Source: Photobacterium sp. CCB-ST2H9
Lineage (GTDB): Bacteria; Pseudomonadota; Gammaproteobacteria; Enterobacterales; Vibrionaceae
Length of the DNA: 64,000 nt
NCBI RefSeq assembly: GCF_023151555.2
Contig: NZ_CP100425.1
Coordinates: 682,001-746,000, forward strand
Direction: 5' to 3'
Below the pieces are notes generated by a model. That model was not told where the DNA came from. It did no database searches and was given only the letters and a program-made list of their open reading frames with translations. Below, piece after piece: positions 42,560 through 52,708 of the stretch; position 1 is the stretch's first letter; every line of letters begins with the position of its first letter. The position numbers and the translations under genes were made by a program.

Positions 42560-44160
42560 ACACTTACCTTGGTCACGTCAACAAACAGTTTGAGTTTCTG
42601 ACCCGGCTGCAGATACTTTTTGTCACCGAGCTGGTTCCATTTGATCACATCGGCCAGTTTCACTTTGAACTTATCTGCAATGACGCTGAGGTTATCGCCT
42701 GAACGGACTTCGTAATATACAGTCCGGATGACGCCACCATTTTTACTGGTTTTCCAGATATTCAGCTTCTGACCAATTTGTAGCGTAGACTTTTTGCTCA
42801 GCCCATTCCACTTCATGATCTCTTTAATACTGACTTTTTGTTTTTTCGCGATGGTCCACAGATTATCACCGGATTCAACTTTGTAAATTGTGCGATAGCC
42901 GCCCCCATGACTGACCTGAGAGCGAACTTCGCTGGTCAGGCTCGGGAATGCATTTTCGCCGTTCATCGCCACTGGGATCAGGATATATTTACCGGCACGA
43001 ATACTTGAACCATCGATTTTGTTTGCCCGTTGAATCAGATCAACTGAAGTATGGTGGGTTTTCGCCAGCACACTCAGGCTGTCTCCTGATTTGATCTGAT
43101 AACGGATCACTTTCATGCCCTGACGGCCGCTTTTTTCAAAAGCCTGATTGAATGTATCGACTTTATCCGCTGGTAGCAGCAGGTGGGTCTGATCATCAGG
43201 TGACGTTGCCCACTGGTTATAGGCCGGGTTCAGCGCTTTCAGCTCAGACAGAGAAATCTCTGCGTATTTCGCTGCCATTGCCAGATCCATCTGGGTCTTG
43301 GGATCGACAGTTTCAACGGCAGGTTCATTGGCAATGAAAGGAACGTCGACACCATATTTTTCCTGGTTCTTAATGATGTCAGCTACTGCCAGTAATTTCG
43401 GCACATAGCCACTGGTTTCCTGAGGTAAATCCAGTGCCCAGAAGTCAGTCGGCTTTCCGGCTTTTTTATTTTCACGAATCGCCCGGAAAACACGCCCCTC
43501 ACCAGAGTTATAAGCAGCTAGTGCATGAAGCCAGTTTCCGTCGAAACGGCGATTGAGGTATGCCAGCAAATCTAATGCGGCCTCGGTAGACTGCACGACA
43601 TCACGACGGCCGTCATACCACCAGTTTTGCTTCAGGCCAAACTGTCGGCCCGTTCCCGGGATAATTTGCCACAGTCCGGCCGCGCGGCCATGGGAGTATG
43701 CGAACTGGTCGAAAGAGCTTTCTACAATTGGCAGCAGGGCCAGCTCAAGGGGCATATCACGCTTTTCGACAGCTTCAGTGATGTAATAAAGGAAAGGCTC
43801 AGCACGTGAAGAAACAATGGAGAAATGACCTGGATGTTTCAGGTACCAGTTTCGATAATAATTCACCTGCTTATTATCTGGCACATCAATACGCAACTGC
43901 ATTGCAACACGCTGCCAGACGTCATCCTGTTCCTGCGGGGTGACCACGGGCACAGGTTCTTCTGCTGCGACTTGGGGTTGTGTCGATGTGACAAGCGGAG
44001 AGGCACCATCGGTGTCATTCTGTGTGATAGTCGAATGACTGTCATCTTGCGCAGTGGCTGCACTTTCTTGATTGGTTGCCACAGATTCTTGTTGTGAATT
44101 TTCTGTGATCTGACAACCCGCCAACAGCAGCGCACTTGCTAAAAAAAATCGGGATTTCAT
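42556..44160 (-). CDS. mltD: Membrane-bound lytic murein transglycosylase D
   Basis: Cleaves peptidoglycan glycan strands, leaving 1,6-anhydromuramic ends. It has a lipoprotein signal (lipobox LLAGC, Cys16), a low-complexity Gln/Ser/Thr linker (about 17-80) and the SLT domain with catalytic Glu147 in LLPIVESSF and GLWQIIPGTGRQFGL. Three LysM repeats at about 355-400, 425-470 and 480-528 bind glycan. Length is 534 residues against 452 in E. coli; the third LysM and long linker account for it. Confidence 0.94.
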   Translation of the reverse strand: MKSRFFLASALLLAGCQITENSQQESVATNQESAATAQDDSHSTITQNDTDGASPLVTSTQPQVAAEEPVPVVTPQEQDDVWQRVAMQLRIDVPDNKQVNYYRNWYLKHPGHFSIVSSRAEPFLYYITEAVEKRDMPLELALLPIVESSFDQFAYSHGRAAGLWQIIPGTGRQFGLKQNWWYDGRRDVVQSTEAALDLLAYLNRRFDGNWLHALAAYNSGEGRVFRAIRENKKAGKPTDFWALDLPQETSGYVPKLLAVADIIKNQEKYGVDVPFIANEPAVETVDPKTQMDLAMAAKYAEISLSELKALNPAYNQWATSPDDQTHLLLPADKVDTFNQAFEKSGRQGMKVIRYQIKSGDSLSVLAKTHHTSVDLIQRANKIDGSSIRAGKYILIPVAMNGENAFPSLTSEVRSQVSHGGGYRTIYKVESGDNLWTIAKKQKVSIKEIMKWNGLSKKSTLQIGQKLNIWKTSKNGGVIRTVYYEVRSGDNLSVIADKFKVKLADVIKWNQLGDKKYLQPGQKLKLFVDVTKVSV

Positions 44161-44231
44161 GTAACCTGCCTTTAGCCAAAATCGCAGGTGATGATACTTG
44201 GCGGAAGGTACAGGTTACAAGTGACAGCCCT

Positions 44232-44990
44232 TCAAAAATTGTCCTTCCATCGGCGCAGAGCGGCGAAGGTCTCGAGGTCGCTGTCATTAACCGCCTTATC
44301 TGCAACTGCTTTTTTGATACTCGGCTGGTCACAGCGCAGGAACGGATTCACTCGTTTTTCCAGCCCCATGCTGGATGGAATGGTACTGATTCCGCGCGCA
44401 CGGCGCAGACTGACGTCTTCCCGGTAACGCTGCAGGTGAGGATTGTCCTGCTCGGCAACTAAGGCAAAGGCCAGATTGCTGCTGGTGTATTCGTGTGCAC
44501 AAAAAACTTCAGTTTCATCGGGCAGGGCTGCTAATTTTTGTAACGAATTGTACATTTGAGCAGGCGTTCCCTCAAAAAGGCGACCACACCCGGCGGAAAA
44601 TAAAGTATCGCCGCAGAAAAGCTTTTCATCACCCACATATGCAATATGGCCGGCTGTATGGCCCGGGACACTTAACACCATAAAGCGCTCTCCGAATATG
44701 TCGATCTGGTCGCCATCTTCAACAGATTGCGTTAAGCCGGGGATCGCTTCGCTGCCAGGGCCTACAATATTGCAAGAAGGGAAAGCGCGTTTGAGCTCGC
44801 TGATTCCGCCGACATGATCATGATGATGGTGGGTGATCAGAATGGCCTCCAGAGTCAGTGACTCTTCGTGAAGTCGGGCCAGGACTGGCGTGGCATCCCC
44901 GGGGTCAACGACAACACAGCGGTTATCCGGCCCTTGGATCAGCCAGATGTAATTGTCGTGAAATGCAGGTATGCTCTTCATCGTTAACAT
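44232..44990 (-). CDS. gloB: Hydroxyacylglutathione hydrolase (glyoxalase II)
   Basis: Hydrolyses S-D-lactoylglutathione to D-lactate and glutathione, completing methylglyoxal detoxification. Metallo-beta-lactamase fold with dinuclear metal motif THHHHDH at residues 53-59. The later metal ligands and the glutathione-binding CAHEYTSSN segment follow. Length is 252 residues. ATG 44990 has GGAG eight bases upstream; ATG 44981 is the alternative. It is divergent from the methyltransferase gene. Confidence 0.95.
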   Translation of the reverse strand: MLTMKSIPAFHDNYIWLIQGPDNRCVVVDPGDATPVLARLHEESLTLEAILITHHHHDHVGGISELKRAFPSCNIVGPGSEAIPGLTQSVEDGDQIDIFGERFMVLSVPGHTAGHIAYVGDEKLFCGDTLFSAGCGRLFEGTPAQMYNSLQKLAALPDETEVFCAHEYTSSNLAFALVAEQDNPHLQRYREDVSLRRARGISTIPSSMGLEKRVNPFLRCDQPSIKKAVADKAVNDSDLETFAALRRWKDNF

Positions 44991-45029
44991 AAAATTGTCT
45001 CCAGTCCTTGATGTGGTGAATCATCATTT

Positions 45030-45773
45030 ATGAAGCCAGCCCGCACGATAAAATACATCGGCACACCCTATTCCTGGTCTCAGCTGGTACAGGGAGAATG
45101 GGCGGCACAACTGCTGCAGGCCCAGCTGGACGAGTGGTGGCCGAGACTGTTTGGCTACCATTTGCTGAAACTGGGCGGCCTGAGCTGCGAACTCGTCAGT
45201 GGCCATTGTAACATCCGGCATCAGGTTTGTATTGATCGCGATAATCCGCTTCGGAATCTGGAGGCGGATCCGATGGCATTGCCGTTTCTGGAAAAATCTT
45301 TTGATGCCTGTGTCTTAGCGCATCAGCTGGATTTTTGCCGGGATCCGCACAACCTGCTGCGGGAAGTCGACCGGGTGCTGGTCGATGACGGTTACCTGTT
45401 GATCAGCGGTTATAATCCGCTCAGTTTGCATGGTTTACGGGGTCTGTTTCCCTGGAACCGGAAGCGGGCGCCATGGTCTGGCCGGATGTTCATGCCGATG
45501 CGGGTGAAAGACTGGCTGGGCGTACTGAACTATGAAGTGGTCTTTCATGAAAATCTGGCGATACTGCCGCCGACCCGGTCTCCGGCATTTTCCGCCTGGG
45601 CGGAAAGCATGCTTTCCGGCACCTTATCCGGCATCGGCGGAATGTACTTGATTGTGGCCAGAAAACGTACTTTCCCGCTCAAGCCTATTAAACCGAGCTG
45701 GAAACTGAGACGGCAGCTGACACCAATCAGTGTGAACTGCCGTACCCGGGCCAGTGAAAAGCAGTCAGGTTAA
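45030..45773 (+). CDS. yafS: Class I SAM-dependent methyltransferase, YafS-like
   Basis: A 247-residue methyltransferase-11 type protein with the post-II motif DPMALPFLEKSFDACVLAHQLDF and PHNLLREVDRVLVDDGYLLISGYNP. The substrate is unknown. E. coli yafS occupies the same place between gloB and rnhA. It converges on rnhA. Confidence 0.83.
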   Translation: MKPARTIKYIGTPYSWSQLVQGEWAAQLLQAQLDEWWPRLFGYHLLKLGGLSCELVSGHCNIRHQVCIDRDNPLRNLEADPMALPFLEKSFDACVLAHQLDFCRDPHNLLREVDRVLVDDGYLLISGYNPLSLHGLRGLFPWNRKRAPWSGRMFMPMRVKDWLGVLNYEVVFHENLAILPPTRSPAFSAWAESMLSGTLSGIGGMYLIVARKRTFPLKPIKPSWKLRRQLTPISVNCRTRASEKQSG

Positions 45774-45784
45774 ACTGAAACGAA

Positions 45785-46252
45785 TTATCCGGCTTCCTGA
45801 TATCCATGGTCATCTTTGACCGGAGATTCTGCAGCCTGTCGTGCCAGCTCGTCACAACGTTCATTCTCAGGGTGACCAGCATGGCCTTTTACCCAATGCC
45901 AGCGGACCTGGTGGCGCTGCGTTTCTTTATCCAGCTGCTGCCAGAGATCCGCATTTTTGACCGGCTTTTTGTCGGCAGTTTTCCAGCCGCGTTTTTTCCA
46001 GTTATGAATCCACTGGGTGATGCCCTGACGGACGTACTGACTGTCCGTTGTCAAATCAACGCTGCATGACTCTTTCAGACTCGCCAGTCCGACAATGGCT
46101 GCCAGCAGCTCCATCCGGTTGTTGGTTGTCATGAAAAAGCCGTCGCTCAGCTCTTTGACATGGCCTTTATACCGCAAAATTGTACCGTAACCACCCGGGC
46201 CCGGGTTGCCGAGGCAAGAACCGTCGGTGAAAATTTCTACCTGCTTGGTCAT
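45785..46252 (-). CDS. rnhA: Ribonuclease HI
   Basis: Degrades RNA in RNA-DNA hybrids, including R-loops and primers. Catalytic residues Asp10 ([14 protein letters not shown]), Glu48 ([10 protein letters not shown]) and Asp70 (LTTDSQYV) are at the E. coli numbers. Length is 155 residues. It is divergent from dnaQ with 53 bases between, as in E. coli. Confidence 0.97.
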   Translation of the reverse strand: MTKQVEIFTDGSCLGNPGPGGYGTILRYKGHVKELSDGFFMTTNNRMELLAAIVGLASLKESCSVDLTTDSQYVRQGITQWIHNWKKRGWKTADKKPVKNADLWQQLDKETQRHQVRWHWVKGHAGHPENERCDELARQAAESPVKDDHGYQEAG

Positions 46253-46305
46253 CTTTGGTAGTATTCGTCTTAAGATAAAAAACTTAGTCTGACATAACCA
46301 ATACT

Positions 46306-47037
46306 ATGAATGCCACCAATGAACGCATAATTGTATTCGATACCGAAACAACCGGTATGAATATGACCGGCCCTCACTACGAAGGGCATCGCATTGTGGA
46401 AATCGGTGCGGTGGAAATTATCAATCGTAAATTCACCGGCCGGACCTTCCATGTGTATATCAAACCCGATCGGCCGATTGATGCCGAAGCGGTTGCGGTC
46501 CACGGGATTACGGATGAATTCCTGCGTGATAAGCCAACTTACGCGGAAATTCATCACGAGTTCATGGACTTTATCCGCGGGGCGGAGCTGGTTGCTCATA
46601 ACGCGCCCTTCGATATCGGGTTTATGGACTATGAATTCCGCAAGCTTGACCCGTCGATAGGGAAGACCACGGATTACTGTTCCGTGACCGATACCCTGGA
46701 AATGGCGAAAAAGATTTTCCCGGGGAAACGGAACAACCTGGACGTGCTCTGTTCGCGTTACGGGATTGATAACTCGCACCGGACGCTCCACGGGGCCTTG
46801 CTCGATGCCGAAATTCTGGCCGATGTTTATCTGATGATGACCGGCGGCCAGACGTCGCTGGCACTGCATGCAACCGGAGAAGATAGTGACAGTGGTGCAG
46901 AAAATGGCATACGACGTCTGACCAGCGGACGGAAAACATTAAAGGTTATCCGGGCTTCTGCCGATGAACTAGAAGCGCACGAAGCGCGTTTAGATATCAT
47001 TGAGAAAAAAGGCGACGTCACACTCTGGCGTCAATAG
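46306..47037 (+). CDS. dnaQ: DNA polymerase III epsilon subunit (proofreading exonuclease)
   Basis: The 3'-5' exonuclease that binds DnaE (11494). DEDDh motifs: Asp12 and Glu14 in VFDTETTG, HNAPFDIGFMD, and HRTLHGALLDAEILADVY. The C-terminal segment (about 190-243) is the alpha-binding tail. Length is 243 residues, as E. coli. The rnhA-dnaQ divergent pair is conserved. Confidence 0.97.
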   Translation: MNATNERIIVFDTETTGMNMTGPHYEGHRIVEIGAVEIINRKFTGRTFHVYIKPDRPIDAEAVAVHGITDEFLRDKPTYAEIHHEFMDFIRGAELVAHNAPFDIGFMDYEFRKLDPSIGKTTDYCSVTDTLEMAKKIFPGKRNNLDVLCSRYGIDNSHRTLHGALLDAEILADVYLMMTGGQTSLALHATGEDSDSGAENGIRRLTSGRKTLKVIRASADELEAHEARLDIIEKKGDVTLWRQ

Positions 47038-47044
47038 GAGAACT

Positions 47045-48301
47045 ATGCGAAGGCTAGCGTTACTGTCTACATTGATTCCGGCGCTGCTTGGCACGCAAAG
47101 TGTTCAGGCTGCGTCTTGGCTGGATAACCGCTTCAGGGTTGATCCAACCGTCAAACAGGTGGCCTTCGTGGTGGAACGGGAAACCAAGAACCAGAATGTG
47201 GTTCTGGTGAGGCCTGATGGGGTGAAATATTACCCATGGCGGCATCCGGACAATGTGGCCTGGCACGAAGAGTCAGGTATGGACATTATTACCATTGAAA
47301 ATCCGATGCCCGGTCCCTGGCAGGCTGTCGGCAGGGTTAGTCAGCACAATCAGGTTAAAGTTCTTTCTAACCTGAAACTGGATGTGGCCGCTTTGCCTGA
47401 GCGGCTTTATCAGAACGAAAGCTACAAATTTACAGCGCGGCTGACCCAGGGTGGTGAGCTGCTGAAGGAACGTGATTTTCTTGACCGGGTCAAAATGTCG
47501 GTCAATTTCTATGAATATGTAGATCAGCCGGAAACACTGGCTGAGGATTCGCTGCCGACGCCTCTGTCGCTGGGGGAGTTTGCGGATGATGGACTGGGGC
47601 TGGATGAAGCACCGGGTGACGGGGTCTTTACCGTAGCGCTCCCGGTTGATATTCAGCCCGGCCGATATCGGGTGAAAATCACTTCTGGCAATGGCATTTT
47701 CCTGCGCACTTACGAGCAGGAGGTTCTGGTGTATCCGCCGCCGTTGTTATCTGCGTTTATTCAGGCCAGAACCGCGGAAGAATCTCATCAGCTGGTGGTG
47801 ACCTCTGATGAAGGTATGATCGTACCGGGCTCGCTGTCGGCGCATGTTGAGCAGGAAGCCCCGGATGGCAGTGTGACGGTCAGTCAGGAGCAGGCAGAGC
47901 CGGAAGCGACAAGCCTGGAAATAACAGTGCCAAATCTGCAAAAGCCCGGGAGCTATGCCTGGTCGGGCTGGTTGTATGCCACCGATACATTCCAGCAGCG
48001 TCCGCTGGTCTTTCCGTTACAGAAGAGCCATTTTGCGATTACATCCGTCCTGCAGCTGGATAAAAATCTCGAAGAGTTTAAGGCTCGTCAGGAAGAGAAA
48101 GCGCGGCTAGAGGCAGAAAAGCGCCGGCTGGAAGAACAGAGAGCGGCCAGAAGCCAGGTGTGGAAGCTGATTCTGGGCGGAAATGGTGTGATTGTACTGA
48201 TTGCTGCGGTCTGGCTTCTGCTCAGAAGAAGAAGGAACAAGCCTGCTGTGTCTGAATCTGATTCAACGAAGCTGGAAATTCCGCCGGACATGAAAGTGTA
48301 A
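47045..48301 (+). CDS. TIGR03503-type envelope protein
   Basis: A 418-residue protein that I match to TIGR03503 from its N-terminus (ASWLDNRFRVDPTVKQVAFVVERE) and its place after dnaQ. It has a signal peptide (about 1-22), a region recalling von Willebrand/Ig-like folds, a lysine/glutamate-rich helix (about 350-385) and one C-terminal membrane helix (about 389-406) followed by a basic tail. So most of it is periplasmic. Function is unknown. Start at 47045 with AATAGGAGAAC ahead; only seven bases after the dnaQ stop. Confidence 0.78.
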   Translation: MRRLALLSTLIPALLGTQSVQAASWLDNRFRVDPTVKQVAFVVERETKNQNVVLVRPDGVKYYPWRHPDNVAWHEESGMDIITIENPMPGPWQAVGRVSQHNQVKVLSNLKLDVAALPERLYQNESYKFTARLTQGGELLKERDFLDRVKMSVNFYEYVDQPETLAEDSLPTPLSLGEFADDGLGLDEAPGDGVFTVALPVDIQPGRYRVKITSGNGIFLRTYEQEVLVYPPPLLSAFIQARTAEESHQLVVTSDEGMIVPGSLSAHVEQEAPDGSVTVSQEQAEPEATSLEITVPNLQKPGSYAWSGWLYATDTFQQRPLVFPLQKSHFAITSVLQLDKNLEEFKARQEEKARLEAEKRRLEEQRAARSQVWKLILGGNGVIVLIAAVWLLLRRRRNKPAVSESDSTKLEIPPDMKV

Positions 48302-48338
48302 GCGGGAACATTAAGGCTTTTGGGTCACAGTAAATAAA

Positions 48339-48364
48339 AAGGGAAGCATTACGCTTCCTTTTTT
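48339..48364. terminator. Bidirectional terminator between the TIGR03503-type gene and fadE
   Basis: Stem GGAAGC/GCTTCC (48342-48347, 48353-48358) with loop ATTAC, A-run on the left and TTTTTT on the right. It serves both convergent genes. Confidence 0.78.
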
Positions 48365-48399
48365 GTTGATATCGTTGTTTTCATTGTGGTGTCAGCAAA

Positions 48400-50853
48400 T
48401 TACGCTGCGTCCTCAATGTCTTTTTGCATGTCGGATACACCGGCGATTAGACGCTGGGGGTCAAAGTCATCAACGTTGATAGTACGCAGGCGGCCTGCCT
48501 CAGCGCGGCGCAGCAGTGCGGCTTCATCTTCATTAATGGCTTTCAGTTCCAGCCCGGTTTCAGCAACCAGGTCCAGTTGCATGAACGGCAGTTTCTTGCC
48601 TGCTGCCTGACAGACACGGTCATACAGGGGTTCTGCAGCCAGAATGTCTTTCAGTGCAGCTTCCATCATACCCACCGGATTGCTCTCAATCGCTTCCAGG
48701 AACTGACCACGACCCAGACGGTCACGGGTTTCACATGGCGTTTGCAGCATCATGGCCAGCTTGTGATCCAGTTTGTCGCTTGGCTGAACGCGGGACAGGC
48801 CAAGTGGCAGGATCATGACACGTAACAGACCTGCAACGATACGGCTCGGGAAGTTACGCAGGAACTGGTCGATTGCCTGCTCAGACTGATACAGCGCGTC
48901 CTGTAAACCCCAGTGAACCAGCGGCAGATCTTCCTGCTTGCAGCCATCATCGGCATAGCGCTTCAGGGTAGCTGACGCCAGGTACAGTTGGCTCAGGATG
49001 TCACCCAGACGAGCGGACAGGCGCTCTCTGCGTTTCAGTGAGCCGCCCAGCACAGCCATCGACATGTCAGACAGCAGGGCCATGTTGGCACTGTAGCGGT
49101 TCAGTTGCTGGTAGTAGCGTTTGGTTGCATCTTTGCGTGGTGCAGATGAGCCGCGACCGTCGGTCAGCCCCAGCCAGAAAGAACGGACCAGGTTACTGAT
49201 GACAAAGCCCACGTGGCCAAACAACGCACCGTCGAAGTCGGTCAGTGCCTGACGCTGATCTTCGTTGTATGCAGCGTTCATTTCAGCCAGGACGTACGGA
49301 TGGCAGCGGATCGCACCCTGACCATAGATGATCATAGAACGAGTCAGGATGTTGGCACCCTCTACCGTGATAGCAATCGGCGCGCCCTGATAACCACGAG
49401 CCAGGAAGTTGTTCGGACCCAGACAGATCCCTTTACCGCCAATGATATCCATAGCATCGATGATGCCGCGCTGGCTGCGATGGGTACAGTGATACTTCAC
49501 AATCGCGGAGATCACAGATGGTTTCTCACCCAGGTCAATCCCGGAGACGGTCAGCGCACTGGCTGCATCCAGAACATAGGCGTTACCCGCAATGCGAGCC
49601 AGTGGCTCTTCAATCCCTTCCATCTTGCCGATTGGCAGTTTGAACTGACGGCGGATACGAGCGTAAGCACCTGTTGCCAGGGCGGTGGTTTTCAGGCCGC
49701 CTGTGGTGTTTGACGGCAACGTAATGCCGCGGCCAACCGACAGACACTCAACCAACATACGCCAGCCCTGACCGGCCATGTCCTGACCACCAATGATGAA
49801 GCTCAGTGGCACGAAAATTTTGTCACCTTGTGTCGGACCATTCTGGAACGGTACGTTCAGCGGGAAGTGGCGACGGCCAATTTTCACGCCTTCCAGATCG
49901 GTCGGGATCAGTGCACAGGTGATGCCCAGCTCTTCTTCGTCACCCAGCAGATGCTCAGGGTCGTACAGTTTAAAGGCCAGACCCAGCACGGTGGCGACAG
50001 GAGCAAGCGTGATATAACGCTTGTTCCAGGTCAGTTCCATTCCCAGAACTTCTTCGCCCTGCCACTGGCCTTTTTTCACAATACCAAAGTCAGGAATTGA
50101 GCCTGCGTCAGAGCCGGCTTCCGGACTGGTCAGTGCAAAACAAGGTATTTCCTTACCGGCAGCCAGACGTGGCAGGTAATGGTTTTTCTGATCTTCAGTA
50201 CCATAGTGTTGCAGCAGTTCGCCCGGACCTAAAGAGTTCGGTACACCTACGGTTGAAGACAGCACCATTGAGACACTGGACAGTTTTTGCAGGACCAGTG
50301 ACTGGGCATACGCTGAAAACTCCAGACCACCATATTCTTTCTTGATAATCATGGCGAAGAATTTGTTGTCTTTCAGGTATTGCCAGATCTCAGGTGGCAG
50401 GTCAGCCAGATCATGGGTGATTTCGAAGTCGTCGACCATGCGGCAGACTTCGTTGACCGGACCGTCCAGAAACGCTTTTTCTTCAGCACTCAGGCGAGGA
50501 GCCGGAATGTCATGTAGTTTGTTCCAGTCTGGTGCACCACGGAACAGATCGGCTTCCCACCAGACTGTACCGGCATCAATCGCTTCTTTTTCAGTGCGCG
50601 ACATTTCAGGCATCACACCTTTGAAGGCCTTGAGTGCTGGTTTACTCAGCAGTTTCTGACGAAGCGCCTGCAGGTTCAGCGGTAAGGCAATGATCAGGAA
50701 AGCCAGCCAGCTGTATTCGCCTGTGATATCCAGCAGTGTGCCGGCTGCCAGAGCGGCCGCAAAAACCAGGGTAAAGGTTCGCAGACCGGCCCGGTGATAA
50801 GCGAGCAGTCCGGTTATCCCCAGTAACCCCAGCAAGTACACGAGTGTAGCCAT
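48400..50853 (-). CDS. fadE: Acyl-CoA dehydrogenase FadE
   Basis: FAD enzyme that oxidises acyl-CoA to enoyl-CoA, first step of aerobic fatty acid beta-oxidation. It is the large 800-plus-residue form (817; E. coli 814) with an N-terminal membrane region (about 1-50) and the acyl-CoA dehydrogenase domains. [15 protein letters not shown] and a catalytic Glu region in the middle support this. A FadR-like operator lies 65-81 bases upstream. Confidence 0.95.
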   Translation of the reverse strand: MATLVYLLGLLGITGLLAYHRAGLRTFTLVFAAALAAGTLLDITGEYSWLAFLIIALPLNLQALRQKLLSKPALKAFKGVMPEMSRTEKEAIDAGTVWWEADLFRGAPDWNKLHDIPAPRLSAEEKAFLDGPVNEVCRMVDDFEITHDLADLPPEIWQYLKDNKFFAMIIKKEYGGLEFSAYAQSLVLQKLSSVSMVLSSTVGVPNSLGPGELLQHYGTEDQKNHYLPRLAAGKEIPCFALTSPEAGSDAGSIPDFGIVKKGQWQGEEVLGMELTWNKRYITLAPVATVLGLAFKLYDPEHLLGDEEELGITCALIPTDLEGVKIGRRHFPLNVPFQNGPTQGDKIFVPLSFIIGGQDMAGQGWRMLVECLSVGRGITLPSNTTGGLKTTALATGAYARIRRQFKLPIGKMEGIEEPLARIAGNAYVLDAASALTVSGIDLGEKPSVISAIVKYHCTHRSQRGIIDAMDIIGGKGICLGPNNFLARGYQGAPIAITVEGANILTRSMIIYGQGAIRCHPYVLAEMNAAYNEDQRQALTDFDGALFGHVGFVISNLVRSFWLGLTDGRGSSAPRKDATKRYYQQLNRYSANMALLSDMSMAVLGGSLKRRERLSARLGDILSQLYLASATLKRYADDGCKQEDLPLVHWGLQDALYQSEQAIDQFLRNFPSRIVAGLLRVMILPLGLSRVQPSDKLDHKLAMMLQTPCETRDRLGRGQFLEAIESNPVGMMEAALKDILAAEPLYDRVCQAAGKKLPFMQLDLVAETGLELKAINEDEAALLRRAEAGRLRTINVDDFDPQRLIAGVSDMQKDIEDAA

Positions 50854-51198
50854 TCTATCTTCTCCTTAATCAGGAATATTCTCTTAGGGTATTTAATGTT
50901 TTATTGAATGAATAGGTAAGAGGTCATACCACTTGGTTTAAGTGTAAGATGAAGTTTGCCGAAATGTAAAAACTTTTTTTGTGATTTGAGGAGTAAGTTC
51001 GCATTGCGGTTTGATGAATAAGGCGACAAAAGGGATGAAAAAAAGGCGGGAAAACGGTTTCCTTACTGGCTTAGCAACTGATATTGGGCGTAAATCACTG
51101 GTTTTGCCGTACAGCGAGTCGACACTTCCTAGGGTTTGTAGGTAAACTGCCAGCCAGGGCATATCCTTGCATCATCAATCATTCACAGAGAAAAGCCT
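50854..51198. other. fadE-gmhA divergent spacer
   Basis: 345 bases with no gene. It holds the divergent promoters, including the FadR-like site at 50918-50934 on the fadE side. The gmhA side ends with a ribosome binding site GAGAAAAGCC. Nothing else recognised. Confidence 0.6.
50918..50934 (-). promoter_or_regulatory. FadR-like operator upstream of fadE
   Basis: On the minus strand AAGTGGTATGACCTCTT compares with the FadR consensus AACTGGTCGGACCTGTT; 13 of 17 positions agree including TGGT and GACCT. Located 65-81 bases before the fadE start. FadR represses fad genes until long-chain acyl-CoA accumulates. Confidence 0.6.
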
Positions 51199-51783
51199 AT
51201 GTACCAAGATCTCATTCGTTCCGAGCTGACTGAAGCGGCTGATGTACTGAATCGATTTATCAGCGATGAAAAGAATCTGGCAGATATTGAAGCGGCAGCC
51301 AAGCTGCTGGCCGAATCATTCAAGCAGGGTGGTAAAGTACTGTCATGCGGGAATGGGGGTTCACACTGTGATGCCATGCATTTTGCTGAAGAGCTGACTG
51401 GCCGTTATCGCGATAACCGTCCGGGCTATCCTGGGATTGCGATTTCAGATCCGAGTCATCTGTCTTGTGTCAGTAATGATTTTGGTTATGAATATGTCTT
51501 TTCACGTTATCTGGAAGCGGTCGGCGCAAAAGGCGACGTGTTGTTCGGTCTGTCGACCTCGGGGAATTCCGGCAATATTCTCAAAGCGATTGAAGCGGCT
51601 AAAGCGAAAGGCATGAAAGTGATTGCGCTGACGGGGAAAGACGGCGGCAAAATGGCCGGACTGGCCGATGTGGAAATTCGTGTGCCGCATTTCGGCTATG
51701 CTGATCGTATTCAGGAAGTACACATCAAGATCATTCACATTCTGATTATGCTGGTTGAAAAGGAAATGGCGGGTGCTGAGTAA
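51199..51783 (+). CDS. gmhA: Sedoheptulose-7-phosphate isomerase
   Basis: Also lpcA. It converts sedoheptulose 7-phosphate to D-glycero-D-manno-heptose 7-phosphate, the first step of LPS heptose synthesis; gmhB acts later. SIS-domain protein of 194 residues with [19 protein letters not shown] and [16 protein letters not shown] substrate-binding loops. E. coli gmhA also lies divergent from fadE. Confidence 0.95.
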   Translation: MYQDLIRSELTEAADVLNRFISDEKNLADIEAAAKLLAESFKQGGKVLSCGNGGSHCDAMHFAEELTGRYRDNRPGYPGIAISDPSHLSCVSNDFGYEYVFSRYLEAVGAKGDVLFGLSTSGNSGNILKAIEAAKAKGMKVIALTGKDGGKMAGLADVEIRVPHFGYADRIQEVHIKIIHILIMLVEKEMAGAE

Positions 51784-51812
51784 ATCAGCATTGTACTGAG
51801 GAAGACGGTAAC

Positions 51813-52631
51813 ATGTGTGAATTGCTTGGCATGAGTGCCAACGTGCCAACGGACATTTGCTTCAGCTTTACTGGCCTGATGCAGCGGGGTGGCCGGACCG
51901 GTCCGCATGCAGACGGCTGGGGGATCACTTTCTATGAAGGAAAGGGATTTCGTACTTTCAAAGATCCGAAGCCCAGCTGTCATTCGAAGATTGCAGAGCT
52001 GGTTCAACAGTATCCGATTAAAAGCTGCGCGGTGATCAGCCATATCCGCCAAGCCAATCGGGGCGGGGTGTGTCTGGAAAATACACATCCGTTTACCCGT
52101 GAGTTGTGGGGGCGTTACTGGACTTTTGCCCATAATGGCCAGTTGTCTGGGTATGAATCGCTGGAAACCGGTCGTTATCAGCCTGTGGGGGATACCGACA
52201 GTGAAATCGCTTTTTGCTGGTTGTTGAACCAGATTGATTCACACTTTCCTCAGCCGCCGGAAGACTGGAGTCAGATATTTCAGTTGATTGCTGAGCGTTG
52301 TGACGACCTGCGAAAGCTCGGTGTATACAACATGCTGTTGAGCGACGGAGAGTTCGTCCTCACTTACTGTTCCAACAACCTTCACTGGATCACCCGAAGG
52401 GCGCCTTTCGGGAAAGCATCGCTGATTGATGAAGATGTGACGATAGATTTTCAGCAGGAAACCACACCTAATGATGTGGTGACGGTCATTGCGACCCAGC
52501 CGCTGACCAATGATGAGCGTTGGCACAAAATGGCAACCGGAGAATTTGCCGTTTTCCATTATGGGGAGCTGATCTTCAATCGGAAACTGGCAGTGCCGGA
52601 AGCGCCACCGCCATCCCCCGGCCAGAGGTAA
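51813..52631 (+). CDS. yafJ: Class II glutamine amidotransferase, YafJ-like
   Basis: A 272-residue Ntn-type amidotransferase with nucleophile Cys2 (MCELLGMSANVPTD) and FAHNGQLSGY. It is a stand-alone GATase type 2 domain, so its ammonia acceptor is unknown. It follows gmhA by 29 bases, as in E. coli. Confidence 0.88.
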   Translation: MCELLGMSANVPTDICFSFTGLMQRGGRTGPHADGWGITFYEGKGFRTFKDPKPSCHSKIAELVQQYPIKSCAVISHIRQANRGGVCLENTHPFTRELWGRYWTFAHNGQLSGYESLETGRYQPVGDTDSEIAFCWLLNQIDSHFPQPPEDWSQIFQLIAERCDDLRKLGVYNMLLSDGEFVLTYCSNNLHWITRRAPFGKASLIDEDVTIDFQQETTPNDVVTVIATQPLTNDERWHKMATGEFAVFHYGELIFNRKLAVPEAPPPSPGQR

Positions 52632-52650
52632 TCTGTTTAGAAAACCAAAA

Positions 52651-52677
52651 AAATGCGGCTGTGAAAGCCGCATTTTT
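52651..52677. terminator. Bidirectional terminator between yafJ and purN
   Basis: Perfect 10-bp stem AAATGCGGCT/AGCCGCATTT with loop GTGAA (52651-52675) followed by Ts; A-rich flank on the left. Serves yafJ on + and purN on -. Confidence 0.87.
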
Positions 52678-52708
52678 GTATCTCTTGTAACTACATCTTA
52701 TGGGGCAA

